Part shown: positions 1 to 12,169 of the stretch, in pieces
How the letters are laid out: every line of letters starts with the position of its first letter
Numbering within the stretch: the stretch's first letter is position 1
Assembly (NCBI RefSeq): GCF_041260155.1
Contig: NC_091930.1
Span: 38,488,090 to 38,552,089, forward strand
DNA length: 64,000 nt
From: Ptychodera flava
Lineage: Eukaryota > Hemichordata > Enteropneusta > Ptychoderidae
Direction: 5' to 3'
The notes under the pieces: generated by a model
Seen by the model: only the letters and a program-made list of their open reading frames with translations
What the model was told of the DNA's origin: nothing
Databases searched by the model: none
Translations under genes and position numbers: made by a program

Positions 1-45
1 TTAGCAGTCATAGCAAGAGCGCAGAAAGTGAATCAATTTATGATA

Positions 46-134
46 ATGAATACTTTTGATAAAAATTAAATATTTCTGTCATTGTTGTACACGGACAAAA
101 GTACCCTACTGCACTCGAACCTTGAATGATGATC
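46..134. repeat. Inverted dispersed repeat, arm 1
   Basis: This stretch is, with scattered mismatches, the reverse complement of 2435-2527. Both contain the word TAGGGTACT or its complement and ATGACAGAAATAT. Partial relatives of the same unit lie at about 1693-1752 and 2288-2350. It looks like a small dispersed repeat rather than the ends of one element. No target duplication was seen. Confidence 0.6.
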
Positions 135-182
135 ATATGCCATGACATTTTCACGCAGATGTAGTACAGACGCCGTTATTAA

Positions 183-960
183 AGAGGCACTCCCACTCGG
201 TAACTTTTTAAAGCACATTTTTTTAATGCCAACGGTCGATATTTGACGTGGCGACTGCGCGCGGATCGCAAGATATCGATAAAAACATGTCCTCAAAAAA
301 GTAAAGTTTGAATTCCGGTGGCCCACCTAAATTCAGCGTCGGTGATCGGTAATGCCCCTGGGGAAAGTCGAGTCTTACTGACTCTTAGAAAAAACGGAAA
401 ACAAAGTTTGATTCCACCAGAATTCTTATAGGTGACTAGCACAGTTACGTGCGGTTGATACATAGCGGCCGCCAAGTGGTATGCATAGACGAGTGGTATG
501 CATAGACGCATACCTCGCGCGCGGCGTACTGTTTGGCAGATAACAAATGTAGTCATCAGAGGCGGCTAATATTTGACACGTAAAAACTGATGTTTATGTG
601 GTATTGGTTAAAAATACAGTACAACTGATTTAGAATAATGAAAACGACAAAAACTAAGGAGAAGTTTTACAAAACTTACCTGAGGTAATGGCATAATGCT
701 GTATATAAAGTCTTTGCAGTGGGAAATAAATTAATTGCGACGTTCGAACTTATTGTAGACTCCAGCACGACAACAAACCTTCGGGGGATTTCGGGTCAAA
801 ATCAGAAACGATCGTAAAACTTCGGGATGTGAAAAATACGCTCGGGAAATGACATGTTTTTATCGATATCTCGCGATCCGCGCGCAGTCGCCACGTCAAA
901 TATCGACCGTTGGCATTAAAAAAATGTGTTTTAAAAATGTTACCAAGTGGGAGTGCCTCT
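183..960. mobile_element. TTAA-flanked MITE with long terminal inverted repeats
   Basis: The two ends are inverted repeats of roughly 110 bp. The left end begins AGAGGCACTCCC and the right end finishes GGGAGTGCCTCT, and both arms include a TCGATATTTGACGTGGCGAC-like block. A TTAA lies directly outside each end (179-182 and 961-964), the target duplication expected for piggyBac or Kolobok elements. No transposase frame is present inside, so this is a non-autonomous copy. The class assignment is inferred from the TTAA target only. Confidence 0.8.
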
Positions 961-964
961 TTAA

Positions 965-2084
965 TAGTCGCGCCAGCGGCTTACTGACTACGCATGCGCA
1001 GATTCATAATATACTATGCAAGTAACCGGAAGTGTACCCTACTTTTCATGGGCGCCGCCATGTTTTTTTGAGTGCTCGTAAATAAACAAATGCGAAACGT
1101 GCAAATTATTATTATCATAACATGCCATTTATAAAATATATCTCTTTTATTGGCTAGTAAGTGTTATTATCCACCTTGTCGATGATACAAAATATCGTTA
1201 ATATCACGCATAAAAAATAGAAAAAAGGGAGAAAAACGTCGTGCATATGAACGGAGGCATGCGCAAAAGAATGCTGGGATGGAATTTTAGAAAAGCGTCC
1301 CCTGTGTCAATAATTAGATACACAAATAGCCCGTTTTTAGACGGAACGCGTTTCAGCTTGCAAGTGGAAGGTGGGCAGTGCGGTTTTTTGCAATGATAAT
1401 GGTGGCATAATTCGTCCCTTGTTTGACACAATAGGCTGTTATCATGGTAAAAATTGCCCATTTTTGTCCAACACTTTTACACATTACAGAAAATCTATAC
1501 CTGCACTGCTACAGGGTTTGACGTCGTCACCTACGTACGTGAACTGCTTTCATCAGAGGGAAACTGGGCATAGTGGTCATACAAATGTATAAGAAGTAAC
1601 AATTAATTCTATTTTATCATGAATCAATACAAATAACATTGCCAATCTTAACCCCTGGCGCGACACCAAGGGCTGAGCCCTGTATAATATTAATTTTTGA
1701 CTATAAATATCCTTGATAAAATTAATATTTCTGTCATTATTGTACAGAATACAAAAGTTGGCCAAACGATTCAGCGGCAGTTATTGGCCGTTCTATCAAT
1801 GATGTCGGCATACCTAACAAATGCTAATGATCAATCCACCCCTCACCGACGTCATGCAAGTGTGATGCGCCAGTTTTGAATCTATGCAAATCAGATACGT
1901 TGCCTGTTGAGTGGTATTGCAGTGCAAATGGCCTGAATCCTCAATGACGCATCATTTCTCGATGACCAAGGCTTTACATGTCGCACGGCCGAGGGTCTAA
2001 ATCCAGACCAGTTCGAAGTCTGGCCGATGGACTTGCCCCTGTGCGTAGAAATTTCGGAAGGCAACAAGTAGCAGTGAAGAAAAC
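965..2084. other. No gene recognised
   Basis: The open frames here are short and have no recognisable domain or splice context. A copy of the small dispersed repeat lies near 1693-1752. Confidence 0.5.
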
Positions 2085-2279
2085 ATGAGTTATTTGAAGG
2101 CCTGTGCACTGCTTTGGATGGTCATAGTCGGCTCCATTCCTATTATTTACTGTTACGAGTGTCTGCCATGGCAGTACCGTGACTGCGCATCAAGTTTATA
2201 CTGCGCAATGCTGCTGCAATGTAACTATATTGACCATATTTCTGAGGGTGTGCGCTACAACTGCGTGAATTTGGCATAA
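2085..2279 (+). CDS. Possible small secreted cysteine-rich protein or first exon
   Basis: The frame starts at an ATG and encodes 64 residues. The first 23 or so are strongly hydrophobic (ALLWMVIVGSIPIIYC), like a signal peptide. The remainder carries cysteines in CYEC, DC, YC and QC contexts, which recalls the start of a Ly6/uPAR-type module without matching one fully. It could be the first exon of a spliced gene, but no convincing donor was seen, or simply a chance frame between repeats. Function unknown. Confidence 0.25.
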   Translation: MSYLKACALLWMVIVGSIPIIYCYECLPWQYRDCASSLYCAMLLQCNYIDHISEGVRYNCVNLA

Positions 2280-2434
2280 ATACTGATCATCATTTAGGAT
2301 TCGATGTGCTGTAGGGTACTCTTATGAGTCCACAACGATGACAGAAATATCGATTTTTACCAAGAATACTCGTAATAATAAATTCATTAACAACAGGTCT
2401 GTACTACAACTGCGCGATTTTTTTGATGAAAACT

Positions 2435-2527
2435 GGTCATCATTCAATATTCGAGTGTAGTAGGGTACTAAATTTGTAAGTTTATCAATAATGACAGAAA
2501 TATTCAATTTTTATCGACTGTATTCAT
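2435..2527. repeat. Inverted dispersed repeat, arm 2
   Basis: Reverse-complement partner of 46-134. A further partial unit in the same orientation lies at about 2288-2350. Confidence 0.6.
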
Positions 2528-2799
2528 AATCATAAATGTACTAGTTTTTTACTATCTTGCTATGACTCATAGTGCCGTAGGGCCCTTTGCATTGATCATC
2601 TCTACGGTTATGAGTACGGAATTGCATTATGGTACATTAAACTTTTTTTTGTCTATTAAAAATGTTCACAACCCCATTCAGCACAACGACGCTAAAGGGT
2701 GAAGAGAACGACTCACACTATAGCGCTGATAATCGACACCATTTTCGAAGAACGCAAACTTTCCCACATTTTTGCTCTATTCTATCCTTAAACTGAGCC

Positions 2800-3606
2800 A
2801 TGGTTGATACCCACAACTCGTACGCAGTGCCAGTGTTTGGGTTACCGTGTTTCTGTCTGATTACCGGGGCCAGTCGGGGTATAGGCCGTGGTATTGCTCT
2901 ACAGCTCGCAGAGAAGGTGGGAGACAATTCACTCTTGTATTGACAGCCCGGTCTGAAGCAGGACTACGGGGGACTAAGAGTCTAGTCGCTGCTCGGCGTG
3001 GAGTGGAATCGAGGTGCGTCCTGTTACAGGCGATATGGGTAATATGGACGCCTTGTCGACTACCGTCTCCGACTTCTTCTCTGACATTCCACCGGCTGGA
3101 ACGTTGTTTCACAACGCTGGCTCACTTGGTGACATCACGAAAAAAGTTCGCAACTTCAATGATCCTAATGAGCTGCAGGAGTATTTTGGTTTCAACATCA
3201 CCTCAGTGATCACCTTGACCTCAAAGTTCATGCAAATGTTCTCGAAGAAGTCAGGCCTCAGACGTACGGTCGTCAACGTATCCTCGACGTACGCATGTAA
3301 GCCGCAGCCCTATTTGTCTGCATATGCCACGGCGAGAGCCGCTAGAGATATGCTGTTCGGAGTCGTGGCCCTTGAAGAGCCAGATGTTCGCGTGTTGAAT
3401 TACGCACCCGGCGCCGTAGACACGGACATTTACTCGGAGTGGACGGAAAATATTGTTGACCCACTAACCAGGAAAAAGCACACTGACATGAGAGAAACCG
3501 GGAGTATTTAACAGTGGAATCAACGTGCAAAGAACTGGCAATGTTACTCGAAGAAGACAACTACACAAGTGGTAGCCATGTTGAGTATAGCGATAGTGAC
3601 AAGTGA
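2800..3606 (+). pseudogene. Sepiapterin-reductase-like SDR pseudogene (copy 1)
   Basis: The sequence aligns along its whole length with the intact copies at 20552 and 35707. It keeps the Rossmann motif TGASRGIGRG, the LFHNAGSLGD motif and ARDMLFGVVALEE. It is broken. Relative to the intact copies, one base is missing after the GDNSL codons (about 2935), one in the RRG-SG region (about 3000), and one near 3509 shortly before the C-terminal segment. About 12 bases are also missing in frame before the LFHNAG motif (about 3100). The start equivalent to that of copy 3 is GTG rather than ATG, although an ATG at 2800 is in frame with the first segment. The active-site segment reads YATAR: the catalytic Tyr is kept but Lys is Arg. 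The pterin-anchoring Asp of the family (HVD) is Glu (HVE). This is a host gene duplicate, intronless, with no A-tail seen. Confidence 0.88.
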
Positions 3607-3726
3607 TCACCAAAGGAGGAAAGAGTGAACACGTGACTTTTCCATAAAGTTTCAGATCTTCGACCTGACATTATCACTGTATGTCATTTTGTCATGAGCT
3701 TCATTACTGAACTTTTCGTTTTAAAG

Positions 3727-3853
3727 TAATAATATATATGATATAATATAATATAATATAATGTAATGTTATGCAATGTAATATAATATAATATAATATA
3801 TATATAATAATAATATATATATAATATTATATAATATATATTTATATATAATC
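3727..3853. repeat. TATAA-type pentanucleotide/AT microsatellite
   Basis: Imperfect runs of ATATA and TATAA units, with a few GTA interruptions. Confidence 0.9.
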
Positions 3854-3862
3854 CAATGGTAT

Positions 3863-3989
3863 TTTTTTCTGTTTGACATCACCGTATACGACTGTTTTTC
3901 GCGGAGCCATACAGCTTCAAGCCCAAGGCGAGAAGTTGTGCGGCTCCGCGAAAAACACGACTATACGATGACGTCAAACAGAGAAAAAT
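3863..3989. repeat. Hairpin MITE-like element
   Basis: Two arms of about 45 bp read as inverted repeats. The outer part is TTCTGTTTGACATCACCGTA against its complement, and the inner part is TTTTTCGCGGAGCC against GGCTCCGCGAAAAA. The spacer is about 30 bp. It would fold as a single long hairpin. No clear target duplication was found in the AT-rich flank. Confidence 0.7.
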
Positions 3990-3991
3990 GG

Positions 3992-4978
3992 GATTATTTA
4001 TCACATGAACAGGCTTCTTATTTTTCTTTTGACGTAGATGGATCAAAATTATTGTAACAAATTGCATGAATTTCGTCGCGATTTGTGTTTTACTTACGCG
4101 GATTACTTTCATTTAAAGAGTAAAGCGGCCCGTCACCCAAGAGATACTTTCATTCATAAATCCCATCAAGCTGAAATTTGCTACATCAAATAGTATCCTT
4201 ACCAACCAGACATACGGATTCTGTCACGTGAATCTGTCAATCATTGTCTCGCGCTGTACCAATGCCAAGCAAGGCAAGTCGGCCATCGGTACATTGGACA
4301 TAATTTTCATCGTGCTAGCGACGGATAGCCATAGTATTCAGAGTTATTCAGAATATTTACAAATAGATTTATGAAGTAAATGCAACGACACGATCGAAAC
4401 AGTAATTCTCATTCTCAGAGATTCCGTGGCTTTTCAAAATATCACACAAGTTTACGACCGTGGCGAGCGCGAAAGATTCCGTTCAATGACACACAGAGTG
4501 TACCTCATTGCATGTTTACGCCCACAACGCTGCCGTCACCGGTCTCTGCCATGCCGGTGTCAACTCGTTAATCCCGATCTCGGTCGTCAATGTTTTCGTC
4601 TTAAGGACTTTGATGTTTGCAGTGACATATATCTCACCCGTAGATACATCCTAATTTTACTTGACGGAAACTCTGTTTTGAGTGTTGTCTGAGTCAACTT
4701 TCGAAGTACATCGGATTCCACAGCGCTGCAATGCATATAGCCTACAGCTCAACAGTTGATGTCTTCGCTAGCGCTACAACCTTACGCCGCTACAGGTTTG
4801 ATTCCGAGCAAGAATTTACGGAATTTTTTGTATGATGAAGGAAAATTATCGTTGTTAGTCGAATGACTTTATGCTTGTGCCTGTATGTCGCTTTCCCGAA
4901 GATTATACTGTACTCATTTATTCAGTTGAACTTCCGTTGAGGTGAAGATTTTAGGTTTATCGCCAACCGGGATCGCCA
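3992..4978. other. No gene recognised
   Basis: Mixed-composition intergenic DNA. The open frames near 4380-4690 have no recognisable features. Confidence 0.5.
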
Positions 4979-4986
4979 GGTACGAC

Positions 4987-7820
4987 CCCGGGGGGGGGGG
5001 TAACTCCATGGCTAATAGTACGGGGGGGGCTCCGCACGAACATGGAAACCCAAACTGTTGTGATACCAGTTTTGAGCAAAAAAAACCTACCCTTTCTGAT
5101 ACCTAGTTGTGGAAACGCAGCTATCTCTTGGCGGGGTAGCGTGAGTTGCTATGTGAGTGGCGGGGTTGACCTTTGACCCGCATAGCAACTCACGCTACCC
5201 CGCCAACAGATAGCTGCGTTTCCACAGCTAGGCCGTGTAAATAAAATTCTTTGTTTGCCGTCCTTGGATTTTTGAAAAACCTACCAGCCAGCCAGCAAAA
5301 AAAAACAAACACAGAAAAAAAACACAACACAGATCAATCGCATAAACTCTAACTTTCCCATCGGTTTATGGGTCACAAGTATGAAAAAATCATCTGTTAC
5401 ATTTACAATGCAGTGTTTCTTATGCTCTTCATTAGCACGCTGAAAACAATGCGTGGAAACAAAGGTTATACTTGTGTAAATACAACAAGCATACTTAGAG
5501 TTAGGTGACTCTGAGTCTGAACAAAAATTCCATAATAAACAATGGCAATAAACACTATACCAGTACATAATGTACAACATGTACAGTGTGATAGTAATCA
5601 ACTGGTTGTGTTACGAAGATCTACAGATTGTCTCTGACGGACATTTATGCACAGGATGGTCATAGGTGCCAGTAAAACTATTAATTAAAATAACAAGATC
5701 TCAAATATGAATAAAAAGCATATTTGCGACAAATGCAACTTACGTATACGAGGATGTTTACAAAGTTTTGAAGAAAACAAAATATATTTGAATTAACACC
5801 TAATGAAGGAACCTAAGAATTTCACGTAATGGGTTCAATTTTGCAACGTGTCTAAGTGACATTTGTATATTAGTTATAACACGTAAATTTAAGATCGAGA
5901 CCTGTATTGATGTTTACGATTGGCCGTATATTTTTATCTCTATCATGATCAAAACCAAGCTTTAAACTTAGTTTAAAATCCCATTCTAAAATAATACGGG
6001 AAAGGACAAGAGAGAAAAATACAACAGACAGGGCAGGAGGACACAACGACCAAAGAGTAGTCCAGGGCATTTAGACAATTGGAGAAGCGTAGCTTGGACG
6101 GCACCTGTCAAGCTGTCTACCGAGAAGTAAAGTCTATTAGTACCAACGAAACACTATTTCGAAATGTTGGGGTAAGCTTACAACAAAAAGGTGTTCTTGC
6201 AAAACCTGAACATTCCACATATTAAACTGCAAAAGTTACTGAGTATAACAAAGTATAGATGTCACTCAGAAAACAAATGCTAAACATCTTGGTAAAAGGT
6301 GAAACTACTGTCTCTTCCATACAACACAGTCACTCTATCCATAGTGGATAGAGGGACTGTGCATACAATTAGAATTTTTGCAGTAAGAAGAGTGGGTAGC
6401 TGAGCAAATCATAACAGACTCGAGTACAAATCCTCCTTTTTAAGTGTCAAATAAATACAAGCCCTGAGCACTGTTTCTGTTGAGTTAAATGCTCCATTAG
6501 CTGTAACTTTAAAGGCTATTTATTCTGAATTTTGTGTATCAACTAGTCTTTTTCCCGAATTCTAATAGCGCTGATCTCGGTGTCAGGTTTGTTACTATAT
6601 ATAGCTGCGCGCGCGACTTCGAACACCGCTGCCTGAAAATCGGACAAATTGTGTTACTGCATGCGCGGTCGTTGTTGCAACTTGTAGTCTGAGCCATAAA
6701 TTCATATGAATTAGTGTGATTTTCTGTATGCATTATGACGCTAGCAGGTTTTGATTTCATCGTTCTTGCCGAAAATGCGGACAAATTTTTGCACATTAAT
6801 GAAAGAAAAATGACGTTAAGTGATCAGCGCTATATAGAATATTCTGTTTGTCAAGACAGCAATGCCGAATGGCCATTGCTATTTTTGAAAACTGAATTCT
6901 AATCCGGACTTATAAAATGACCACATCGTTTTTAGCACAAAAACAATGTTCAAAGTAAGAGCAACTTATACTGCGTACGAACTATTTGGAGCATTCAACA
7001 ACGAACATTTCACCGGCGGTAACTGCTTGCCCCATCACCGGGCTGCTTGCCCCCTCGTGATCAATCGCGGATCGCGCAGAAGCTGATGGAAATTCAGTTC
7101 CATTCCTTATTCGAAGCTAAACCAGTCGACTTGTTTTCGATCCGTTTGTATGGAGACCAAGCCAATACAGCGCACTTCCGCCGATTTGGAAACTTTCAGG
7201 GAGAAATAAACTTGAGAAACGGTCGATCGATCTTCACTTACGGTATACTGCAGTCCACTACAACAGTAGGTGCACATGTACACTTTACGTACAGCGGTTG
7301 ATGTACCCCTTTACGATAGGTAATCTGATTTGTATCGAAACGATCGTACGACATTTGCGTTTTTGAGACATTTGAGTAAGTTGCTGCGTCATTGCCAACA
7401 AAGGAAGGACACAACGCGTCGTATTTTCGAGCATACGATCTGTGTTTGTTTTTCATATTTCGTCCAAAACCTACCCGCACGCGGACGGCAAACAAAGAAT
7501 TTATTTTACGGCGCCCTATCTGATACCATACAATACCATACGTATACAGATACGACTCACTCGCCTTGCGTACCAGGGTACCAACAGTCAAACCGTCAGA
7601 TCGGAAATATTGATGGTAGATCTGGGATGTAGATACATGGGTTTCCAGTGTTGACAGCATGATTTTTTAACAAATGTCAGTTTGTGTTTAAAACCGGACC
7701 CTTTCTCATACCAACACCTCGTGAAAAGTATACCCTTTCTGATACCAAACAGCGCAAAAAAACGACCCCTTTCGCGCGGACCCTCCCCGTATAGCCATCT
7801 ATGGGAGTTACCCCCCCGGG
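4987..7820. mobile_element. Non-autonomous inverted-repeat transposon with 8-bp target duplication
   Basis: The two ends are inverted repeats. The left end reads CCCGGGGGG then GTAACTCCATGGCTA. The right end, complemented, reads CCCGGGGGGGTAACTCCCAT then GGCTATACGGGG. An identical 8-bp GGTACGAC lies immediately outside each end (4979-4986 and 7821-7828), which fits hAT-type insertion. Both subterminal regions contain words of the type CCCTTTCTGATACC. About 2.8 kb of internal sequence holds no transposase-like frame. Class is inferred from the duplication length. Confidence 0.75.
5106..5233. repeat. Near-perfect hairpin inside the 5-7.8 kb element
   Basis: Two arms of about 50 bp flank a spacer of roughly 25 bp that includes GTTGACCTTTGACC. 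The arms contain GGAAACGCAGCTATCT, GGCGGGGTAGCGTGAGTTGC and their complements. Confidence 0.85.
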
Positions 7821-7828
7821 GGTACGAC

Positions 7829-8167
7829 GTCCACATTGAGCCTTACGAGGCGACTCGACTGGATCGGCGGTATCCCCATTCGATTCCCGGGAACAGCTAT
7901 AGTTTTAGCGACTCGAAATTTCGCTGGACATGCCTTCTATGTTTCCATGTGTGGATTTATCGGGTCACCTTTTTTGAAAAAGTGTCATTAGAGCATGGCA
8001 CATGGCATCGATCACGACAAATAGGTCTATTTTCACGTCGCGACCCGCATGAAGGGTACCATGCAAGAAAAAAGTTCCGGTTGATGACGTACAACAGGGG
8101 TAATTCGGATTTCTTATCCGTCCTGTTTACGTCACACAGGTGGGAATTCGGGCCAGTTCATGTGATG
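7829..8167. other. No gene recognised
   Basis: Unique-looking sequence to the right of the large transposon, ending at a pentanucleotide microsatellite. The long frame across this interval starts inside the transposon and has no domain. Confidence 0.4.
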
Positions 8168-8370
8168 AAATATAATATAATATAATATAATATAATATAA
8201 TATAATATAATATAATATAATATAATATAATATAATATAATATAATATAATATAATATAATATAATATAATATAATATGATATGATATGATATGATATGA
8301 TATGATATGATATGATATGATATGATATGATATGATATAATATATTATAATAACATAATATAATATAATA
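8168..8370. repeat. TATAA then TATGA pentanucleotide array
   Basis: About 22 clean TATAA units are followed by about a dozen TATGA units, then TATAA-like sequence again. The block change of one base per unit suggests expansion of a variant unit within the array. Confidence 0.95.
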
Positions 8371-8564
8371 TCATAAGAGTATATTGAAATTCTGGCGTTG
8401 TACATCAAAAAACTGATTTTTGCTCAAAAAATAGAGCTCGCGCGTATGCCAGCTGTGGTATATCGCCAATATACGACAGTTCTTTTCGCGTCTCGACCAA
8501 TCAGTTCGCTGTCATTGCACCAGCAATATACAGGCATGATATAATATATTGTAATATGATATCG

Positions 8565-8566
<2 letters not shown>

Positions 8567-8650
<84 letters not shown>

Positions 8651-8744
8651 TACATTTACACACACATATATACTTGAGTATGTTGTCAGAAGAGAAGGGT
8701 CTTCCTTATTTCATAACGAAGTTAAACTTTGTTCATATATATAT

Positions 8745-8809
<65 letters not shown>

Positions 8810-8847
8810 GCATATATACACATATATATATTAGAGAGGGATACATC

Positions 8848-8906
<59 letters not shown>
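8567..8906. repeat. Compound microsatellite: two TA runs and a GATA run
   Basis: Dinucleotide TA runs lie at about 8567-8648 and 8733-8814. A tetranucleotide GATA run lies at about 8848-8906. The long repetitive frames across it are artefacts. Confidence 0.95.
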
Positions 8907-8907
<1 letters not shown>

Positions 8908-10093
8908 AGATTGTCTATGTGTAATCGTCATTTTGCTTTGGTTTTCATGTAGTTAAGTGTATGTTAATTGTATTATTGTACTGTCCTTGTCCACCTTTGC
9001 CTTGACAGTGGACATATGTAGAGACATTCCATGCGGGTGGCCTCTTTGTGCGAGCAACTTATCACTCTTTTGACAATGGTTTGCGCTAGCATTGAAGGAT
9101 TACTATTGAAATTATATAGGTTAAGGGATATAGATATACCGATTAGGTTTCCATTATGAGAGAAATTGTAGGTAATTCAGGTATTGTAAGTTATTAAATT
9201 GTAAGTTAGCTTTGCAAATGTTATAGAAAAATTCAAGTTATCAGAGGCCAAACTGGACCTTTAATAAGAGGATCCTCGCTTTTCATAATTGAAAGAAAAC
9301 CCCGCATCGGGTTGTATTTCACTTTGCTGTTTTAGTCGGCTGAAATAAATTCAGAGCTATATGTTTGTTTTTAAACATTTTCTTTATGACTAGTACTGCC
9401 AGTACAGTAGTGTCATCACGGACTAAAATAAACAGTCGCACACGTATTTGGGTTTCGGATATTTTAGAGGACAAACAATGATTTAGATAAAAATACCTTC
9501 TACTTTCGAAAATTAGTCATTGTAGAATTCATCATAATAGCCAGAGGTAATTCTTACTGTCCAGGTAATGAGAAATAAAATTGCATGCTGTCACTTGTAT
9601 ATACATCCATTTTCCAGATAATTTGCACAATAATTTACAGTACTGAAATGGAGTTCATTGAAACCATGACATGTGTGTATTTGCTTATCTCAATTCTTTT
9701 AAATTACTTATACACAAACACCGTTTGTGTCGAACCAACCAGGTTAATAACGTTGTTTAAACCAGACTCTACACACTTCATGTCATTTCCCCTGCTAATT
9801 AGAAAGCTTTTATCAAACCAGTAACATATGTATCAATATCTGGTAAGCAATCTGAAGAATCTCCAAGGAGATTCATTGCTTGATTGAGCAGAGGTATACA
9901 CCTCTGTAATTTTCATTCGATTTAGATCGTACAAAAGAAATTCCTCTGTATTATCAAAATTGTTTGATAAAAATCATCGAAAGGGTGGATGCAGGAAATT
10001 GCTCTTTCGACTGAGGCAGATGAGTACAATTGCACTCAGCAGTGTACACAAACAATACTGTTTACAGTGTACCCCGCAAATTGATACTGGATG
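8907..10093. other. No gene recognised
   Basis: AT-rich intergenic DNA with no recognisable coding features. Confidence 0.5.
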
Positions 10094-10600
10094 TTTTACC
10101 TTAAAGGCCCATGAGCGGTAACTCTGCCAAATTTGTCCAACCTCAAGTTACCTCGAACTTCCTCAGATATTCATTGCAATCTATAAATTGAACGACATAG
10201 TCATTAACTATGCCTGAACTTAATTTCCTTATGGCAGAATAGGCAAAAAATTTAACAGTATTATTGATTTTCAATTTCCCGCCATTTTCAAAATTTTGCA
10301 GAAAAACGGAGAATTTTCGGTGGAGTGAATCCCTTTCCCGTCCTTTCAATGGGTCGCACCATGTTGTATTTGTAAAGATTTAAATGTGAATGTACATGCA
10401 CCATTTACGTTGTTTATCATGTAGTTGTATGGAGAGGGTGCGGCACCCGTTTATCATTTTTCTTACTGAAACCTCCCATAATGCATGCATCCCACTCAGT
10501 GGATAATTATACTTGAGTAAACGTCTCTGAGTAAGAACACGTCTATGAACTAACTTTAATCTAAATATAAAATCATGAAAACAATGTCAAAAGTTGCAGA
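10094..10600. repeat. Diverged relative of the 28.6-29.7 kb MITE
   Basis: It starts with CTTAAAGGCCCATGAGC, resembling the CTTTAAAGCCCCCATAGC end near 28.6 kb. It shares TGCGGCACCCGTTTAT (about 10440) with the right half of that element (about 29570). It also shares an ATGAAAA...AAAGTTGCAG-like end. Boundaries are approximate. Confidence 0.4.
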
Positions 10601-10950
10601 GGGTGGAGGTCGTCGCCTCTGCGCCGGTGCAACTTTTTTATTTACAACCAATAGATTTCATGCACGATGTCTACATGCATTACGTAAACATGACTGCAAC
10701 ATCAAATCGCTAACGTACACTGGACGTACACTGGACATTTTCGACGACCCCTCCCTTAATTGACGTACCAGATAATCAAATAATCTATAAACGAATGAAA
10801 TTATAAGCAAAAAACTACAGAAAAAACTATAAGTAACCAAATAAATAAATCAATAAAATCAAATATAATCAATAGGTAAATAAATAGTTAGATATATAAA
10901 TAAAATATATATAGATAGAGAGATAGATTGATAGATAAATAGATAAAACT

Positions 10951-11232
10951 GGACAAAATGCTTGATATGCGCTTAGCATATTTACGTATATTGACGTATA
11001 TGGAACACAATATTAATTGCATACGCAACGTATATCTTTGTATATGGAACATTCCAATACGTTGATATGCGTAGCGTATTTCTATGCAGATCATGAGTAT
11101 ACGTAATGCAGATCTTTGCACACTAAGTGTACACTGTAGTTTTGCATTTTATTAGTATACGTACGTGTATACTTAACGTATTTGACACATGTACAGAATC
11201 AGTATATGTGTATGTATATCAAGCATTTTGCC
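10951..11232. repeat. Short inverted-repeat element rich in ACGTATA words
   Basis: The ends GGACAAAATGCTTGATAT and ATATCAAGCATTTTGCC are inverted repeats with one inserted base. The interior is dense in partly palindromic TACGTATA/GCGTAT words. A degenerate GATA-type microsatellite lies just upstream (about 10900-10945). No target duplication is evident. Confidence 0.55.
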
Positions 11233-11726
11233 AAATGTATAAATACACGAATGAATAAATTATCTATGAACCAATCAAATTATAACAATTTGATAAAAGG
11301 GTTATAACAATGCTGTAAACAAATTAACTATGACAAATAAAACTATTAAAAAATTAATAAATAAAGAAGCCATAAACAAAGTCGAGTGACAGGAACTCGA
11401 AAATACCATGATTTTGCTACTCACAAGATGAAAGACAAAAGCAACAAATAAAAAACAAAACAAGAGACTTGCTAAATTACCGGGGAAAGGGGCATATTGG
11501 TTTAATGGAGAAAATATTACAATCATAACAGCGTTATTTGATCAAGATATTTACTCGAATGGCGTCAGCAAATTAAACGATATAGATGTAAAACGGGTGT
11601 TATTCTTAGAAAAAGGAGGGAAAACCACAATTTGGGTTAGCGAGCAGTAAAACGGTATGGCATTTTACTCATCATATGATAAGCAGTGCATGAATATTGA
11701 TAGCAATGAGCAATGATAGTGGCGAT

Positions 11727-11728
11727 AG

Positions 11729-11772
<44 letters not shown>
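11727..11772. repeat. GAT trinucleotide microsatellite
   Basis: About 14 clean GAT units. Confidence 0.95.
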
Positions 11773-11919
11773 AGGATGATGACGACTATTATGACAATGG
11801 TGAATGCATGGTGTAACAGTGAAATAGACGAATGATGCATAATTTTAAGCATATTTTGTTTTTTGTTCAGTTATCGTGTCAGGAGATATATTCTTGTATA
11901 ACACATCACCACAATTAGC

Positions 11920-11920
<1 letters not shown>

Positions 11921-11982
<62 letters not shown>

Positions 11983-12002
11983 ATATATATATATAATATA
12001 TG

Positions 12003-12076
<74 letters not shown>

Positions 12077-12086
12077 ATATATATAT
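11921..12086. repeat. TA dinucleotide microsatellite with GTATGTA interruptions
   Basis: About 165 bp, mostly TA. Repetitive frames on both strands are artefacts. Confidence 0.95.
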
Positions 12087-12169
12087 TTTTTCTTACAAGA
12101 TACTTTGACAACACTGAGTCTTAGATTTCAGCTCTGGGACAACCAGATATTCTATATCAGCTGAGACAA

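Noticed and set aside
7238-7660. 140-residue - strand frame inside the large G-run transposon
   Set aside because: No transposase or other motif and no neighbouring exons; it overlaps equally open frames on the other strand.
8127-8931. IYIYI- and ISYHI-type frames (also at 11.9, 23.9, 24.7, 37.4 and 40.8 kb)
   Set aside because: Translations of TA, TC and TATAA microsatellites with no codon or domain support.
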